A DNA stretch of 64,000 nt. Origin: Oscillospiraceae bacterium. GTDB lineage: Bacteria; Bacillota; Clostridia; Oscillospirales; Ruminococcaceae. Both the position numbers and the translations under genes were made by a program. Location of the stretch: contig JAUNSK010000012.1 in NCBI GenBank assembly GCA_030539275.1, forward strand, positions 42,890-106,889, written 5' to 3'. Of the stretch, positions 35,687 through 45,205 are shown one piece after another. The notes beneath the pieces are model-generated. The model worked only from the letters and a program-made list of their open reading frames with translations, made no database searches and was not told the origin of the DNA. How positions within the stretch are numbered: position 1 is the stretch's first letter; each line of letters begins with the position of its first letter.

Positions 35687-37263
35687 AAATAACATATAAT
35701 AAACTGCGGCGTGCAGCAGTTCTTTACTGTGTTTTTCCGGTAGTAATTTTTTTGTTCGGATGGATTTCTACCGTTTTTGCATGTTTGTTCACTATGTTTA
35801 TAGCAGGCGGATTATTTATTATGGTCAGAAATTCTGATGAAGATGATGGTAATGTTCCTTATATGCAGATATCAAAAAAAGCTGTGATCTTCATTGCTGT
35901 CGCGGCAGTAATATGGTGCATACTTGCGGGACAGGGCGGTTTTATCTCCCAGACAAAGGACCACGAAATTAGAAATGCAATTTTTCATGATCTTATTAAA
36001 ATGGACTGGCCGGTAATCTATGATCAGGACCAGATGCTTTCTTACTACATAGCACACTGGATGTTTCCCGCTCTCGCAGGAAAAGCAGTACTTGCTCTTT
36101 CGGGAAGTGTTTTCTATGGATATCTTGCAGGAAATATTGCTCTTTTGATATGGAGTAGTATAGGTTGTTTTATTGCATTGATGCTGACGGCAATGGTTAC
36201 AGCATCAAAAGATAAATCACATCCTGTTGCTGCCGCTGTTATGTTTATAATGTTCAGCGGACTGGATGTAGTAGGAAAATACCTGACAGGATTCAAAAGA
36301 GTAGATCATATCGAATGGTGGGCAAATTACTTTCAGTTCAGTTCGATCTCAACCTGCCTTTTCTGGGTCTATAATCAGGCAATAGTGAGCTGGATCATAA
36401 CGCTTTGCCTGATCAATGAGAAAAAAATAAAAAACTTTGCATTGCTGGGAATACTCGTTCTTCCGTTCGGGCCTTTTCCTTTTATCGGAATTGTCATGAT
36501 GTGTATTATTAAAGCATGTGAAATAACAATAAAACGCATCCGCAGTAAAATGAAGACGGCAGAAATTTTGCGTGACATATTCTCAGTTTCAAATATTGCA
36601 ATGCTTATAGGAACAGGAATTCCTTATGCTGCATATTACATGTCAAATGCGATCGTATCAAACGACGCAGTATATGATGAAAGTAAGGTAAATGTCGGCC
36701 TTCGTTTCCTGGACTCATTTGTTGATATTATTTACAGCAGGGATCTGAACAGAATTGTTCTTTTCTTTGCTGTGTATGTATCATTTATCTTTCTGGAATC
36801 CGGAATTTTTATATTGCTGATAGCAGCTTACCGTAAGAAAAAAATATTTGATAATATGACATTCATAATTTTATCCGAGCTTCTTTTATTCATTCCTCTT
36901 ATGCAGATGGGATCTCAGTTTGACTTCGGTATGAGAGTATCAATACCAATGATCATTTATATCTATGTAGAGTTTACAAAAATGGTAACTCAGATGCTGC
37001 CGTCAAAAGGTGAATTCAGGACTTTTGACAGCCTTATAAAAGCAAAACCTTTGCTGATAATCTCACTTTTTGTTTTTTTACTGGGCACAGTTACACCACT
37101 TACTGAAGCAGCACGTGGTGTTTTTGATACGATTTCATTAGGTGTTCATCCAAAAACAGATTATTTTTTCAATGAGTCGTTAAACGATGTTTATGAAAAA
37201 AATAATTTTGCATCGTCAAACTATACAGAGTCTGCTTTTTATAAGTATCTTTGCAGAAAGTGA
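35683..37263 (+). CDS. Polytopic membrane protein of the glycan operon (GT-C-like or polymerase candidate)
   Basis: 526 residues from the ATG at 35683 (AAGGAG eight bases upstream; ATGA overlap with the thiamine enzyme). About 11-13 membrane helices. A longer outside loop near residues 85-115 contains TKDHEIRNAIFHDLIKMDWP and DQDQMLSYYIAHWMFP with acidic residues after the second helix, the place where GT-C glycosyltransferases keep their catalytic Asp/Glu. With GtrA and GtrB homologues upstream it would fit the third, acceptor-specific part of a GtrABC-like system, or a Wzy-type polymerase. No direct family match. Confidence 0.6.
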   Translation: MKITYNKLRRAAVLYCVFPVVIFLFGWISTVFACLFTMFIAGGLFIMVRNSDEDDGNVPYMQISKKAVIFIAVAAVIWCILAGQGGFISQTKDHEIRNAIFHDLIKMDWPVIYDQDQMLSYYIAHWMFPALAGKAVLALSGSVFYGYLAGNIALLIWSSIGCFIALMLTAMVTASKDKSHPVAAAVMFIMFSGLDVVGKYLTGFKRVDHIEWWANYFQFSSISTCLFWVYNQAIVSWIITLCLINEKKIKNFALLGILVLPFGPFPFIGIVMMCIIKACEITIKRIRSKMKTAEILRDIFSVSNIAMLIGTGIPYAAYYMSNAIVSNDAVYDESKVNVGLRFLDSFVDIIYSRDLNRIVLFFAVYVSFIFLESGIFILLIAAYRKKKIFDNMTFIILSELLLFIPLMQMGSQFDFGMRVSIPMIIYIYVEFTKMVTQMLPSKGEFRTFDSLIKAKPLLIISLFVFLLGTVTPLTEAARGVFDTISLGVHPKTDYFFNESLNDVYEKNNFASSNYTESAFYKYLCRK

Positions 37264-37318
37264 TTTAATTAATATTATTAACAATAATCAGATCAGTCTG
37301 CAGTTACTGCAAAAAAAA

Positions 37319-37349
37319 TTGAGATACACGGTGGAAACGTGTATCTCAA
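37319..37349. terminator. Bidirectional terminator between convergent genes
   Basis: Perfect stem TTGAGATACACG / CGTGTATCTCAA, loop 7, with eight A upstream and TAAAAAT downstream, so it can end both the glycan operon and the minus-strand gene at 37466. Confidence 0.8.
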
Positions 37350-37465
37350 TAAAAATATAAGCGGTTTTACAAAATGGTTTACCTGTGAGCTTAAAACATC
37401 AGACTCAGAAAACTGCAGGAAAACAAATTAAATAATAACCGGATCAACCGGCCGAAAGCTGAATG

Positions 37466-37864
37466 TTAAGACATTTTTGTCTTGTGTGCACCGCTGTCTA
37501 TTGATTTGCGGGAGTGAAATAACTGCATTATCAGAACTGCAGCAGATACAGCAGCTGCCATGATCACTGTCACACATGCAATGAATGCTGCAGTTTTCCA
37601 GTTTCGTATAATAAGCTTGATAAGCCATACAGCACCATACATTATTGCCCATACAGATAAAAAGAAAAATATACGGCTGAATATACAGCATATTCTGACT
37701 GAGATGTTGTCACGCAATTCATCACTTAAATATAGTTCGTCGACATTTGTAAATGTAAGTTTGTAGATAATAAGTACTGCTGCGGCCAGGATAATGTATT
37801 CCCAATACCATTCAAGCGCCAGGCCAAGCGGTTGCGCTGCTCTTTTCAGAATAAATTCTATCAT
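37466..37864 (-). CDS. Small membrane protein of unknown function
   Basis: 132 residues; on the minus strand AAAGGAAA precedes the ATG. Three hydrophobic segments (about 20-36, 58-85, 92-115); a short acidic loop FTNVDELYLSDELRDN between the first two. No family recognised. A SigA-type promoter TTTCAA, 17 bases, TATAAT lies upstream on the minus strand (38019-37991). Confidence 0.6.
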   Translation of the reverse strand: MIEFILKRAAQPLGLALEWYWEYIILAAAVLIIYKLTFTNVDELYLSDELRDNISVRICCIFSRIFFFLSVWAIMYGAVWLIKLIIRNWKTAAFIACVTVIMAAAVSAAVLIMQLFHSRKSIDSGAHKTKMS

Positions 37865-38171
37865 TTGTCATTTCCTTTCTGTTATCCTTCATAGTGTTCG
37901 TGATACATGCGGCATTTATTTTTATAATAGCTTATCAGCTACGCCTGCATTTATATTCCGAACAGAAGGATGTCCTTTCTTTTCTATCTTATTATAACAT
38001 ATTCATTTATATTTTGAAAGATATAAGGAGAGAAAATTTAATGTTTATAGAAAATAAATAATCAGAATTTTAGTGAAAACTTACAGGATTTTCAAGTAAA
38101 AATGTACTTCAAAGTTAATAATATAAAACAGCCGGTTATATAAAAAAATTCTAAAAAAATGCAAAAAGGGG
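37865..38171. other. Divergent intergenic region
   Basis: Carries the minus-strand promoter for the small membrane gene (-35 TTTCAA at 38019-38014, -10 TATAAT at 37996-37991). Nothing else is seen except AT-rich sequence. Confidence 0.5.
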
Positions 38172-38199
38172 TTGTAGTATAAACGACATCTGCTATAAT
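38172..38199 (+). promoter_or_regulatory. Promoter of trmO
   Basis: TTGTAG (38172-38177), 16-base spacer, TATAAT (38194-38199), 40 bases before the start codon. Confidence 0.55.
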
Positions 38200-38238
38200 A
38201 GGAATTACGGTACCGATAAAAAATAAGGAGAGTTAATT

Positions 38239-38715
38239 ATGAATAATTTTACTGTAAATTCTATCGGCAGGGTGCGTGTATCTGAGGAAGGTTTTTGCGT
38301 GGAGCTTGACAAAAAATATATCCCGGCGCTGCAGGGACTGGACGGTTTTAGTTATGTTCAGGTATTCTGGTGGTTTGACGGATGTGACAACGAAGCCTCA
38401 CGTTCAAGTCTTACTGTAAACAAGCCATATAAAAAGGGACCGGAGGTAATGGGTACGTTTGCAACACGTTCGCCTGAGCGTCCTAATCCGATAGCCCTTA
38501 CACCGGCTTACGTTACAGGCATTGATCATGAAAACGGCATAATATATCTTGCGTACATCGATGCATTTGACAATACTCCTGTTCTCGATATAAAGCCATA
38601 TACACCGAGTCTGGACAGAGTTGAAAATCCGGAAGTTCCGGACTGGTGTTCTCACTGGCCGGAGTCAAACGAAGAATCAGGAGAATTTGACTGGGAAAGC
38701 GAATTTAACTTTTAA
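38239..38715 (+). CDS. trmO: tRNA (N6-threonylcarbamoyladenosine37-N6)-methyltransferase TrmO family
   Basis: 158 residues. The family hallmark TFATRSPERPNPIALTP is complete, along with the early SIGRVR, VFWWFDGCD and the late LDIKPYTPSLD. TrmO uses S-adenosylmethionine to methylate t6A at position 37 of some tRNAs, through an unusual beta-barrel fold. Length is that of the short, single-domain form (E. coli TrmO has an added C-terminal domain). AAGGAG lies before the ATG. Single gene with own promoter and terminator. Confidence 0.85.
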   Translation: MNNFTVNSIGRVRVSEEGFCVELDKKYIPALQGLDGFSYVQVFWWFDGCDNEASRSSLTVNKPYKKGPEVMGTFATRSPERPNPIALTPAYVTGIDHENGIIYLAYIDAFDNTPVLDIKPYTPSLDRVENPEVPDWCSHWPESNEESGEFDWESEFNF

Positions 38716-38742
38716 ACTAATGTAAATACTTATTATGTTATG

Positions 38743-38783
38743 TCAGCGCAGATTAAATAAATATCTGCGCTGATTATCTTTTT
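38743..38783 (+). terminator. Terminator of trmO
   Basis: Stem TCAGCGCAGAT / ATCTGCGCTGA followed by TTATCTTTTT. Confidence 0.8.
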
Positions 38784-38860
38784 ATCTGTTTTTTTCGGTC
38801 TGATCAATATATATATTGAAAAACATATCAGAAAATGTTAATATGTAAACACAGACCTTT

Positions 38861-38900
38861 TCAGATACGTTAATTTAAAATGATAAATTAACGTATCTGA
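38861..38900 (+). repeat. 17-bp perfect inverted repeat in the leader of the esterase gene
   Basis: Arms TCAGATACGTTAATTTA and TAAATTAACGTATCTGA, loop 6, ending 43 bases before the esterase start. Followed on the plus strand by A-rich rather than T-rich sequence, so it is not a normal terminator. A possible promoter TTGAAA / TAATAT lies just upstream (about 38817-38845). Confidence 0.6.
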
Positions 38901-38943
38901 AAAATATATTAAAACTTATTAATATAAACAGAAAGGCACAAAA

Positions 38944-39906
38944 ATGAAAGTTACAAACAAAATGATAGCAAAAGAACTCCGTCTGATGGGTGCACTGTAC
39001 AGACCGATTACCAGTCTTGCACTTCCAAAGAAAAGTAAGTCAGTCAAGAACAGCAAAAAGAAAAAAACATGCAGCAGCAGGATAAAGTTCAACCACTACA
39101 TACCGCGTCCGGATAATACAATGATGCGTCTTCTTATTGTAAAACCTCAGAAACCTGAATCCACAACCGGCGTGCTGTGGCTTCACGGCGGCGGATATGT
39201 TATAGGTCAGCCTGAAATGATGAAGATGTCTATGGCAGGCAAAATATCATCAGAGTATGTTCTCGTTTCTCCTGAGTATACTCTTGCAACTGAGAAACCG
39301 TTCCCGGCAGCACTTGATGACTGCTATACAGCGCTTATATGGATGAAGGAACATGCTGATGAACTCGGTATTTCACCTGATATGATAATTGTAGGCGGCG
39401 AAAGTGCAGGAGGCGGCCTTACTGCGGCACTTAGTCTGTATGCAAGAGACAAAGGAGAGGTCAACATTATATGCCAGATACCGCTTTATCCGATGCTTGA
39501 CGACAGAATGCAGACTCATTCAATGATAAATAATAATGCGCCTGTATGGGACTATGTAAATAATAAAAAAGCATGGAATATGTATCTTGACGGTGCGACA
39601 GGCGATGAAGTTTCTAAGTATGCAGCAGCAGCCAGAGAGACAGATTACAGTGAACTGCCTCCGACAATCACATTTGCCGGTGATATTGAACCTTTTTATG
39701 ACGAAACAGCAGAGTATGTGAGACACCTTAAAAAAGCAGGTGTTCCTGTTGCATTTAAAAAATATGAAGGATGTTTCCATGCATTTGACATGACTGTTCC
39801 GTGGTCTCCGCAGGCTAAGGATGCAGCAGCATTTGTTATGAGAAATCTTCATACAGCAGTCAAAAAAGCTGAAAAAAAACGAATTTTAGATAATCTGGAA
39901 GTATAA
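38944..39906 (+). CDS. Alpha/beta hydrolase, hormone-sensitive-lipase-like esterase
   Basis: 320 residues. Oxyanion motif HGGGYVIG, nucleophile elbow VGGESAGGG, Asp in GDIEPFYDE and His in EGCFHAFDM; this is the HSL (family IV) esterase layout. The basic N-terminus (KKSKSVKNSKKKKTCSSR) is unusual and could be a membrane- or polymer-facing tail. No signal peptide. AGAAAGG before the ATG. Physiological ester unknown. Confidence 0.85.
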   Translation: MKVTNKMIAKELRLMGALYRPITSLALPKKSKSVKNSKKKKTCSSRIKFNHYIPRPDNTMMRLLIVKPQKPESTTGVLWLHGGGYVIGQPEMMKMSMAGKISSEYVLVSPEYTLATEKPFPAALDDCYTALIWMKEHADELGISPDMIIVGGESAGGGLTAALSLYARDKGEVNIICQIPLYPMLDDRMQTHSMINNNAPVWDYVNNKKAWNMYLDGATGDEVSKYAAAARETDYSELPPTITFAGDIEPFYDETAEYVRHLKKAGVPVAFKKYEGCFHAFDMTVPWSPQAKDAAAFVMRNLHTAVKKAEKKRILDNLEV

Positions 39907-40102
39907 TATTTTTATTATTAAGTTTTTTTAAAGCGATTACATAAAAGAAAGCATAATATATAACAGATATTATTTTAAATACGCAGTGAAAATATACCGG
40001 GATATTTTTTCACAAATACATTTTGCATATTGAATGCAAACTAATATTATGGTATAGACAAGATGCCATATAACTGGAAAATAGTGAGAGGGGAGCTGCC
40101 TG

Positions 40103-40513
40103 ATGATAATCAGATATAAAGACACCAAGCACTTTACAAAGTCGCAGGTACAGGAACTTTTCCAATCAGTAAACTGGATTTCAGCTAATTATCCTGACAG
40201 ACTACTGACAGCTTTTAAAAACTGTGAGACAGTTTATTCTGCCTGGGACAATGAAAAACTTGTGGGCATAGTAAATGCTGTGGATGATGGTGCTCTGACA
40301 GCATTTGTTCCTTATCTCTGTGTAAATCCTTCGTATCAGGGAAAAGGTATAGGCAAAGAACTTCTTAATATGATAAAAGAAAAATACAAGGACTATTTGT
40401 ATATTGAGCTGATTGCCGAAAATGAAGGTCTTATAAAATACTATAAGAGCAATGGATTTAATTGCCTCGATACAAGTTTTGTCTGCTGTATTAAAAAAAA
40501 TGATCTCAAGTAA
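40103..40513 (+). CDS. GNAT acetyltransferase
   Basis: 136 residues. FVPYLCVNPSYQGKGIGKEL holds the acetyl-CoA loop (Q-x-x-G-x-G), then YIELIAENEGLIKYYKSNGF. GAGAGGGGAG lies before the ATG. Substrate unknown. Ends at the shared-arm terminator 40522-40566. Confidence 0.8.
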   Translation: MIIRYKDTKHFTKSQVQELFQSVNWISANYPDRLLTAFKNCETVYSAWDNEKLVGIVNAVDDGALTAFVPYLCVNPSYQGKGIGKELLNMIKEKYKDYLYIELIAENEGLIKYYKSNGFNCLDTSFVCCIKKNDLK

Positions 40514-40521
40514 TTAAATAA

Positions 40522-40566
40522 GCCGTATCCGGTATCTGCTTTTGCAGAGGATCAACCGGATACGGC
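40522..40566. terminator. Bidirectional terminator between convergent genes
   Basis: GCCGTATCCGGT / ACCGGATACGGC with a 21-base loop; the arm is identical to that of the terminator at 463-493. Confidence 0.75.
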
Positions 40567-40584
40567 TTATATTTATTTATTAAT

Positions 40585-43500
40585 TCAGTGCTGTTTTTTT
40601 CTTATTGCAGTAAACCTGTCAAATATTGAAAGCAATCCCGGAAGAATAACAACTATCAGAATTATTGCTGAAAGAACGCCGAGTGAAAGTGTTGTGCATA
40701 TCGGTCCGAGAGTATCATCGTCACTTGCAAAACCAACTATTCCGGTAACGATGACCATTATAAGTCCGGAGGTAAGTATTGTATGAATAGAACCGTCGTA
40801 TGCAGCTTTCATAGCATCTCTTATATCAAAGCGTTTTCTGTATTCACGATAATAATTTGTATAAAGTATTCCGTAGTCGATGGCTGCACCCATCAGGATG
40901 CACTGTACAATAATGTACGCAAGGAAATGTATGCTGCCGTCACCAGTGCCGCTGATCGCAACTGTAATATATACACCGCACATTACTATAAGAACAAGAA
41001 TGGCCGGGATAATAAATGAACGGAAGGTTATTACAACAATAAGGAAAATAGCAAGAGCTGTAAGTATAGTGATCAGGAGCATTTCTCTGTTAAATGAATT
41101 TTTCATTTCATAATTCATTACGGAGTTTCCGACCAGATAGTAGTCACCGTCAAGCGTACTGCTGCAGCTGTCGAAGAGATCTCCTATGAAGCTGTAGGTA
41201 TCATCAGATTCATTGAGCAGTGTTGTATTGAATACAAGAAGTGAATAGTGAGTACCTTTCATCTGGTTTACAGCATCATTTATCTGGACATTCATATCAT
41301 CAATGTCTGCAGTGAAGCTGTCACCGAGAAAAGAGCTGAAGGATTCGTCATTTACTATATTATCCTCAAGATAATTAAGAAGCGTGTCAAGTGACATTGT
41401 CCATGATCCGTCAAAATTATTCTGACTAGTATATGCGAGCATAAGAATATCTATAATGTTTTTATCAAAATCTCCGCTTATATCATCAAACAGATCATAT
41501 AATCCTGATGCGTCGTATTTTGTCTGAGAAACGATATTGTCGCACATACTCTTAAGTACGGGCAGCATCTTTGAAGTGTCACTGTCAAGCTTATCTTTAA
41601 AGTCCGGATCAGAGATCACGTCATCAGCGAGATATTTTACAAATGTCTGAGGTGAAATAAGCCACGAATCTGTGTCACCGTGTCTGGAAATAAACAGAAG
41701 GAACATTGTATCAAGCTGTTTTTCATCCATGCCTATCAGTTCGCTGAGAGTTTCAGGAGTAAACTGTTGTTTTTGAGCGCAGGCATTGATTATTTTATCA
41801 GCAAGATTTATCATCTGAGTCCTGTCCTTGTCGAGCATCGGTGAGAATGTTTTTGTGTTGCTGTTAATGAACCCTATAAGCTCTTTGATGCTTAATCTGG
41901 TAACATTTCTTCCTGTTGATGAGTCGTGCATACAGTAAAGCAGTCTGAGTGTCTGTGAATCCATCGGGATCAGAGCTGTCATCTGTGTACATGAGTACTT
42001 GGTTCCGGAGGCTGATGCTGTCATGATATTATTCATAAGTGTAAGCTTTGACACAGTAACGTTGTCAAACTGAGATGAAAATGCAGGATCTGATATGATA
42101 TCAGACAAGAGGTAGTTTGAAAACTCCTGCATAGACATGGTTTTGTCACTTTTCTGAATACCGCTGTATACAGCAAAAAGCTGATCAGCCATTGATTTGT
42201 CTAAGCCAAGCATATCTGAGATCTGCTGAGATGTCATCGGGATGCCGGCGGTGCTTATAAGCTGATGAACCTGAGTTATCTGAGAAGCGCTTGCATTATC
42301 AAAGTATGATGAGTAAGCAGGATCAGTTAGTATATGGTTTACTATAAAGTCTGTAAATTCAGGAAGAGTCATGGTCATGTCTGCAGCAATTTCTGTACCG
42401 GTTTTAAGTGCAAATACCTGCGCTGCAGCCGTCTCATCCATACCAAGAGCCTGTGAGATCTGTGCCGCACTGAGTTGTTGTCCTGAAATGGCGGTTTTGA
42501 TAAGGGTATTTGTCTGGATAAGTGATGCAAGAGTTCCTTCATCAATGGAACCTGCATAGGAACCTGTCATAAGATCAAGGAAATCCGTAAGCTGCATTGA
42601 GTCTGTGCCATTCATCATAAGAATACCGTCTATTGATGCGGCATCAATTCCGGTTACTGATGAAAGCTCAGCAGATGTAAGGCTTGTGCCGGAAGCAGCT
42701 GTAAGTATAAGATGATTGATGGTGATCAGCTGATTATATGTTGTGCTGTCGATCATTTCTTCATGAGCCAGAAGGAATGATATGAAATTTCCGAGTGTCA
42801 TTGTTTGCGAACTTACATCAGTATTTGATGAGGCATACAGTATAAACAGCTTATCAATAACTGCGCTGTCTGTTCCAAGAATACCGGACAGCTGGGATGA
42901 ATTAAACTTTGTACCTGACTGTGCAGCTGAAAGCATTTTGTTAAGGTCTGAAATCTGAGCCGACATACTGCTGTCCACAGCTCCGGCAAAAGCAGGGTTT
43001 GAAAGCACGCTTCCGGAAAGAAATTCTGTGAACTGGTATAATGTCATAGTTTTGCCTGTGGCATCAGAACCAAAATACAGATTATAAATAAGATCTGTAA
43101 CTGAGCCGTCCATAGAGAGCCTTGAGGAAAGCTCAGAGCTTGTCAGCTGAGTATTGATGCCGTTTATATCTGTGAATGTTTTAAGTTCGCTCACGGCATT
43201 GATCGTTTTGCTGTCAAAGTATGAAGAAAGAAGCTTGTTTTTAGAAGCGGTATCTGATATAAAGTTTACTAGTTCAGTTACTGTCATTGCCTGAGGATTA
43301 TAATTCCTGTCAAGTGAATTGTAATAAACAAAGAGAAGCTTTACACTTTCCTCATCAATACCGATAAGCTTTGATATGTCTAAGGTGCTGAGTTTTTCTT
43401 CTGATTTCTGAGGATCTGCAAATATCTTCAGTGTGTCAATCTGCTTTTTTACATCATCACTAAGCATTGATGAATATGTCTTGTCTTCAAGAATATCCTT

Positions 43501-45150
43501 GCTCAGGAAGTTTACAAATTCAGTGATAGTCATTGTTCCTCTGTCAACGCTCTCATTTTCAGAAAAATAGAGCATATAAAGTGACATAACGGTATCCTTG
43601 TCCAGCTGAGAAATATCAAAAAATCCGGTCATTTCTTCTGCTGTCATTCGGGTCTTAAGTCTGCCGGCATCTGAAAACTTTTTAAGCAGCTCTATATTAT
43701 CAGAAATGCTGCTGTCTATTTTATCTGCAAATGTTTTATTTGTAAGAATGTCATCGCAGATGAAATTAATCAGATCATCAAGCTTAACGTCAGGAATATC
43801 GCTGCCTGAGTAGTACTTGTAGTAAAGGATCTTCAGCATTTCCTCGTCAATGTCCTGACCTGGAGAAAGTTCAGAAATACTGTCGGCCATTTCACCTGCT
43901 GTCATTTCTTTTCCTAGTGTTGACGGATAGCTCATGGATGATCTGACATAATCTCTGTCACTGAATCTGTCAGCGAGAGCGGAAATTTTGTCTTCGTCTT
44001 CATTATTATAGAGTACTACAACTGTGTTGTTTGCAGGGAATATTTCGGTTATTGGGGTTGTAGCTGACATTGCGAATTCAATAGGTGTAAGGGTAGATAA
44101 AAGATATGAACCCACAAGAACGACAGCGAAGATCGGGACAGCAGCCTTGCGGCTTCTGTAGCTTAACTTTGAGATCCCGTTCATAGGGATATTTATTATC
44201 GGCTTTGATGTTTTGGCTATGATCTTATCAAATATAAGGATAAGCCCGGGCAGTATAGTAAAGATGCAGAAGAGACTGCATATTACACCTTTGGCAAGTA
44301 CGATTCCAAGATCCGCTCCAATTTTAAAACTCATAAATACCAGCATGAGCAATCCTACAAATGTTGTGAAAGCACTGCTTGATATCGATGAAAAAGCATT
44401 TGTCAGTGCATTTTTCATAGCCTCAATATGATCATCGCTTTTTCTTAGTTCCTGACGGTATCTGTTCATGAGGATTATTGAATAGTCCATTGACAGTACG
44501 ACCTGGAGTATGGCAGCTATTGAAAATGTAACGCTGGAAACGCTGGGCTTGAAAACATTTGTGCCCATATTTATAACAATAGCTGTGCATATTACAAACA
44601 GAAATATAAGTGGTTCAAACCATGATCCGCACATTATTAAAAGAATTACAGTGAGAACAACAAACGATACGATATATACCCAGAACGGGAGACCTGTCTT
44701 GAAATGACCATTTTCAAATATGTAGTCGTAATCGTTTACCAGATTATGTATCTGTGTCTCAATTGCTTCTTCTTCCGGGGTTCCATATTCTGCTTGTGTA
44801 GAAATTTCAAACAGAGTATGATTATCTTTGTTGTAATAGCTGTCATCTGATTCATATGCGACGCTTTGAATATCTTTAATATTTTCAAGCTTTTCCTTAA
44901 GACCGAGCTTCGACTTATCATCAAGGTCATTTACCATCAGCTTCATGACTTCAGAAGTATCTGATTCAGGGAAATCTGATGCAATAATGTCCGCACCGTG
45001 CTTCATCTGTGAATCATCGGCAAGATATTTTGTCATATCAGAGTTGATGTTAACCCTGGTAATAAGCCAGCCGCAAATAACAGTCAGCGTCAGTACAACA
45101 GTAAGTATAAGATATCTTTTGTTTACTATAAAATTTGCTGCTTTTCTCAT
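40585..45150 (-). CDS. MMPL/RND-family exporter with giant repeat-filled outer loop
   Basis: 1521 residues; usual MMPL proteins have 700-1100. TM1 about 13-32, a short first outer loop, TM2-6 about 155-310 with SMDYSIILMNRYRQE and the DHIEAM segment, TM7 about 337-355. The second outer loop runs from about 360 to 1340 and contains, at about 430-1300, roughly 11 degenerate repeats of 70-85 residues (pattern TMTL..F..FL...IL.D..Y.S, then a Leu-rich helix, then S.LI.GMD...L..L). TM8-12 follow, with GAAIDYGILYTNYYREYRKR and a second DAMKAA. It should export lipids or hydrophobic compounds with the proton gradient. Divergent from a TetR gene that probably represses it; own promoter at 45235-45206. 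Confidence 0.88.
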   Translation of the reverse strand: MRKAANFIVNKRYLILTVVLTLTVICGWLITRVNINSDMTKYLADDSQMKHGADIIASDFPESDTSEVMKLMVNDLDDKSKLGLKEKLENIKDIQSVAYESDDSYYNKDNHTLFEISTQAEYGTPEEEAIETQIHNLVNDYDYIFENGHFKTGLPFWVYIVSFVVLTVILLIMCGSWFEPLIFLFVICTAIVINMGTNVFKPSVSSVTFSIAAILQVVLSMDYSIILMNRYRQELRKSDDHIEAMKNALTNAFSSISSSAFTTFVGLLMLVFMSFKIGADLGIVLAKGVICSLFCIFTILPGLILIFDKIIAKTSKPIINIPMNGISKLSYRSRKAAVPIFAVVLVGSYLLSTLTPIEFAMSATTPITEIFPANNTVVVLYNNEDEDKISALADRFSDRDYVRSSMSYPSTLGKEMTAGEMADSISELSPGQDIDEEMLKILYYKYYSGSDIPDVKLDDLINFICDDILTNKTFADKIDSSISDNIELLKKFSDAGRLKTRMTAEEMTGFFDISQLDKDTVMSLYMLYFSENESVDRGTMTITEFVNFLSKDILEDKTYSSMLSDDVKKQIDTLKIFADPQKSEEKLSTLDISKLIGIDEESVKLLFVYYNSLDRNYNPQAMTVTELVNFISDTASKNKLLSSYFDSKTINAVSELKTFTDINGINTQLTSSELSSRLSMDGSVTDLIYNLYFGSDATGKTMTLYQFTEFLSGSVLSNPAFAGAVDSSMSAQISDLNKMLSAAQSGTKFNSSQLSGILGTDSAVIDKLFILYASSNTDVSSQTMTLGNFISFLLAHEEMIDSTTYNQLITINHLILTAASGTSLTSAELSSVTGIDAASIDGILMMNGTDSMQLTDFLDLMTGSYAGSIDEGTLASLIQTNTLIKTAISGQQLSAAQISQALGMDETAAAQVFALKTGTEIAADMTMTLPEFTDFIVNHILTDPAYSSYFDNASASQITQVHQLISTAGIPMTSQQISDMLGLDKSMADQLFAVYSGIQKSDKTMSMQEFSNYLLSDIISDPAFSSQFDNVTVSKLTLMNNIMTASASGTKYSCTQMTALIPMDSQTLRLLYCMHDSSTGRNVTRLSIKELIGFINSNTKTFSPMLDKDRTQMINLADKIINACAQKQQFTPETLSELIGMDEKQLDTMFLLFISRHGDTDSWLISPQTFVKYLADDVISDPDFKDKLDSDTSKMLPVLKSMCDNIVSQTKYDASGLYDLFDDISGDFDKNIIDILMLAYTSQNNFDGSWTMSLDTLLNYLEDNIVNDESFSSFLGDSFTADIDDMNVQINDAVNQMKGTHYSLLVFNTTLLNESDDTYSFIGDLFDSCSSTLDGDYYLVGNSVMNYEMKNSFNREMLLITILTALAIFLIVVITFRSFIIPAILVLIVMCGVYITVAISGTGDGSIHFLAYIIVQCILMGAAIDYGILYTNYYREYRKRFDIRDAMKAAYDGSIHTILTSGLIMVIVTGIVGFASDDDTLGPICTTLSLGVLSAIILIVVILPGLLSIFDRFTAIRKKQH

Positions 45151-45205
45151 TATCTGTTTTTTTCTCCTTTTCCTGTTAGTATTGATTTTTACAAAAATAT
45201 ATTAT

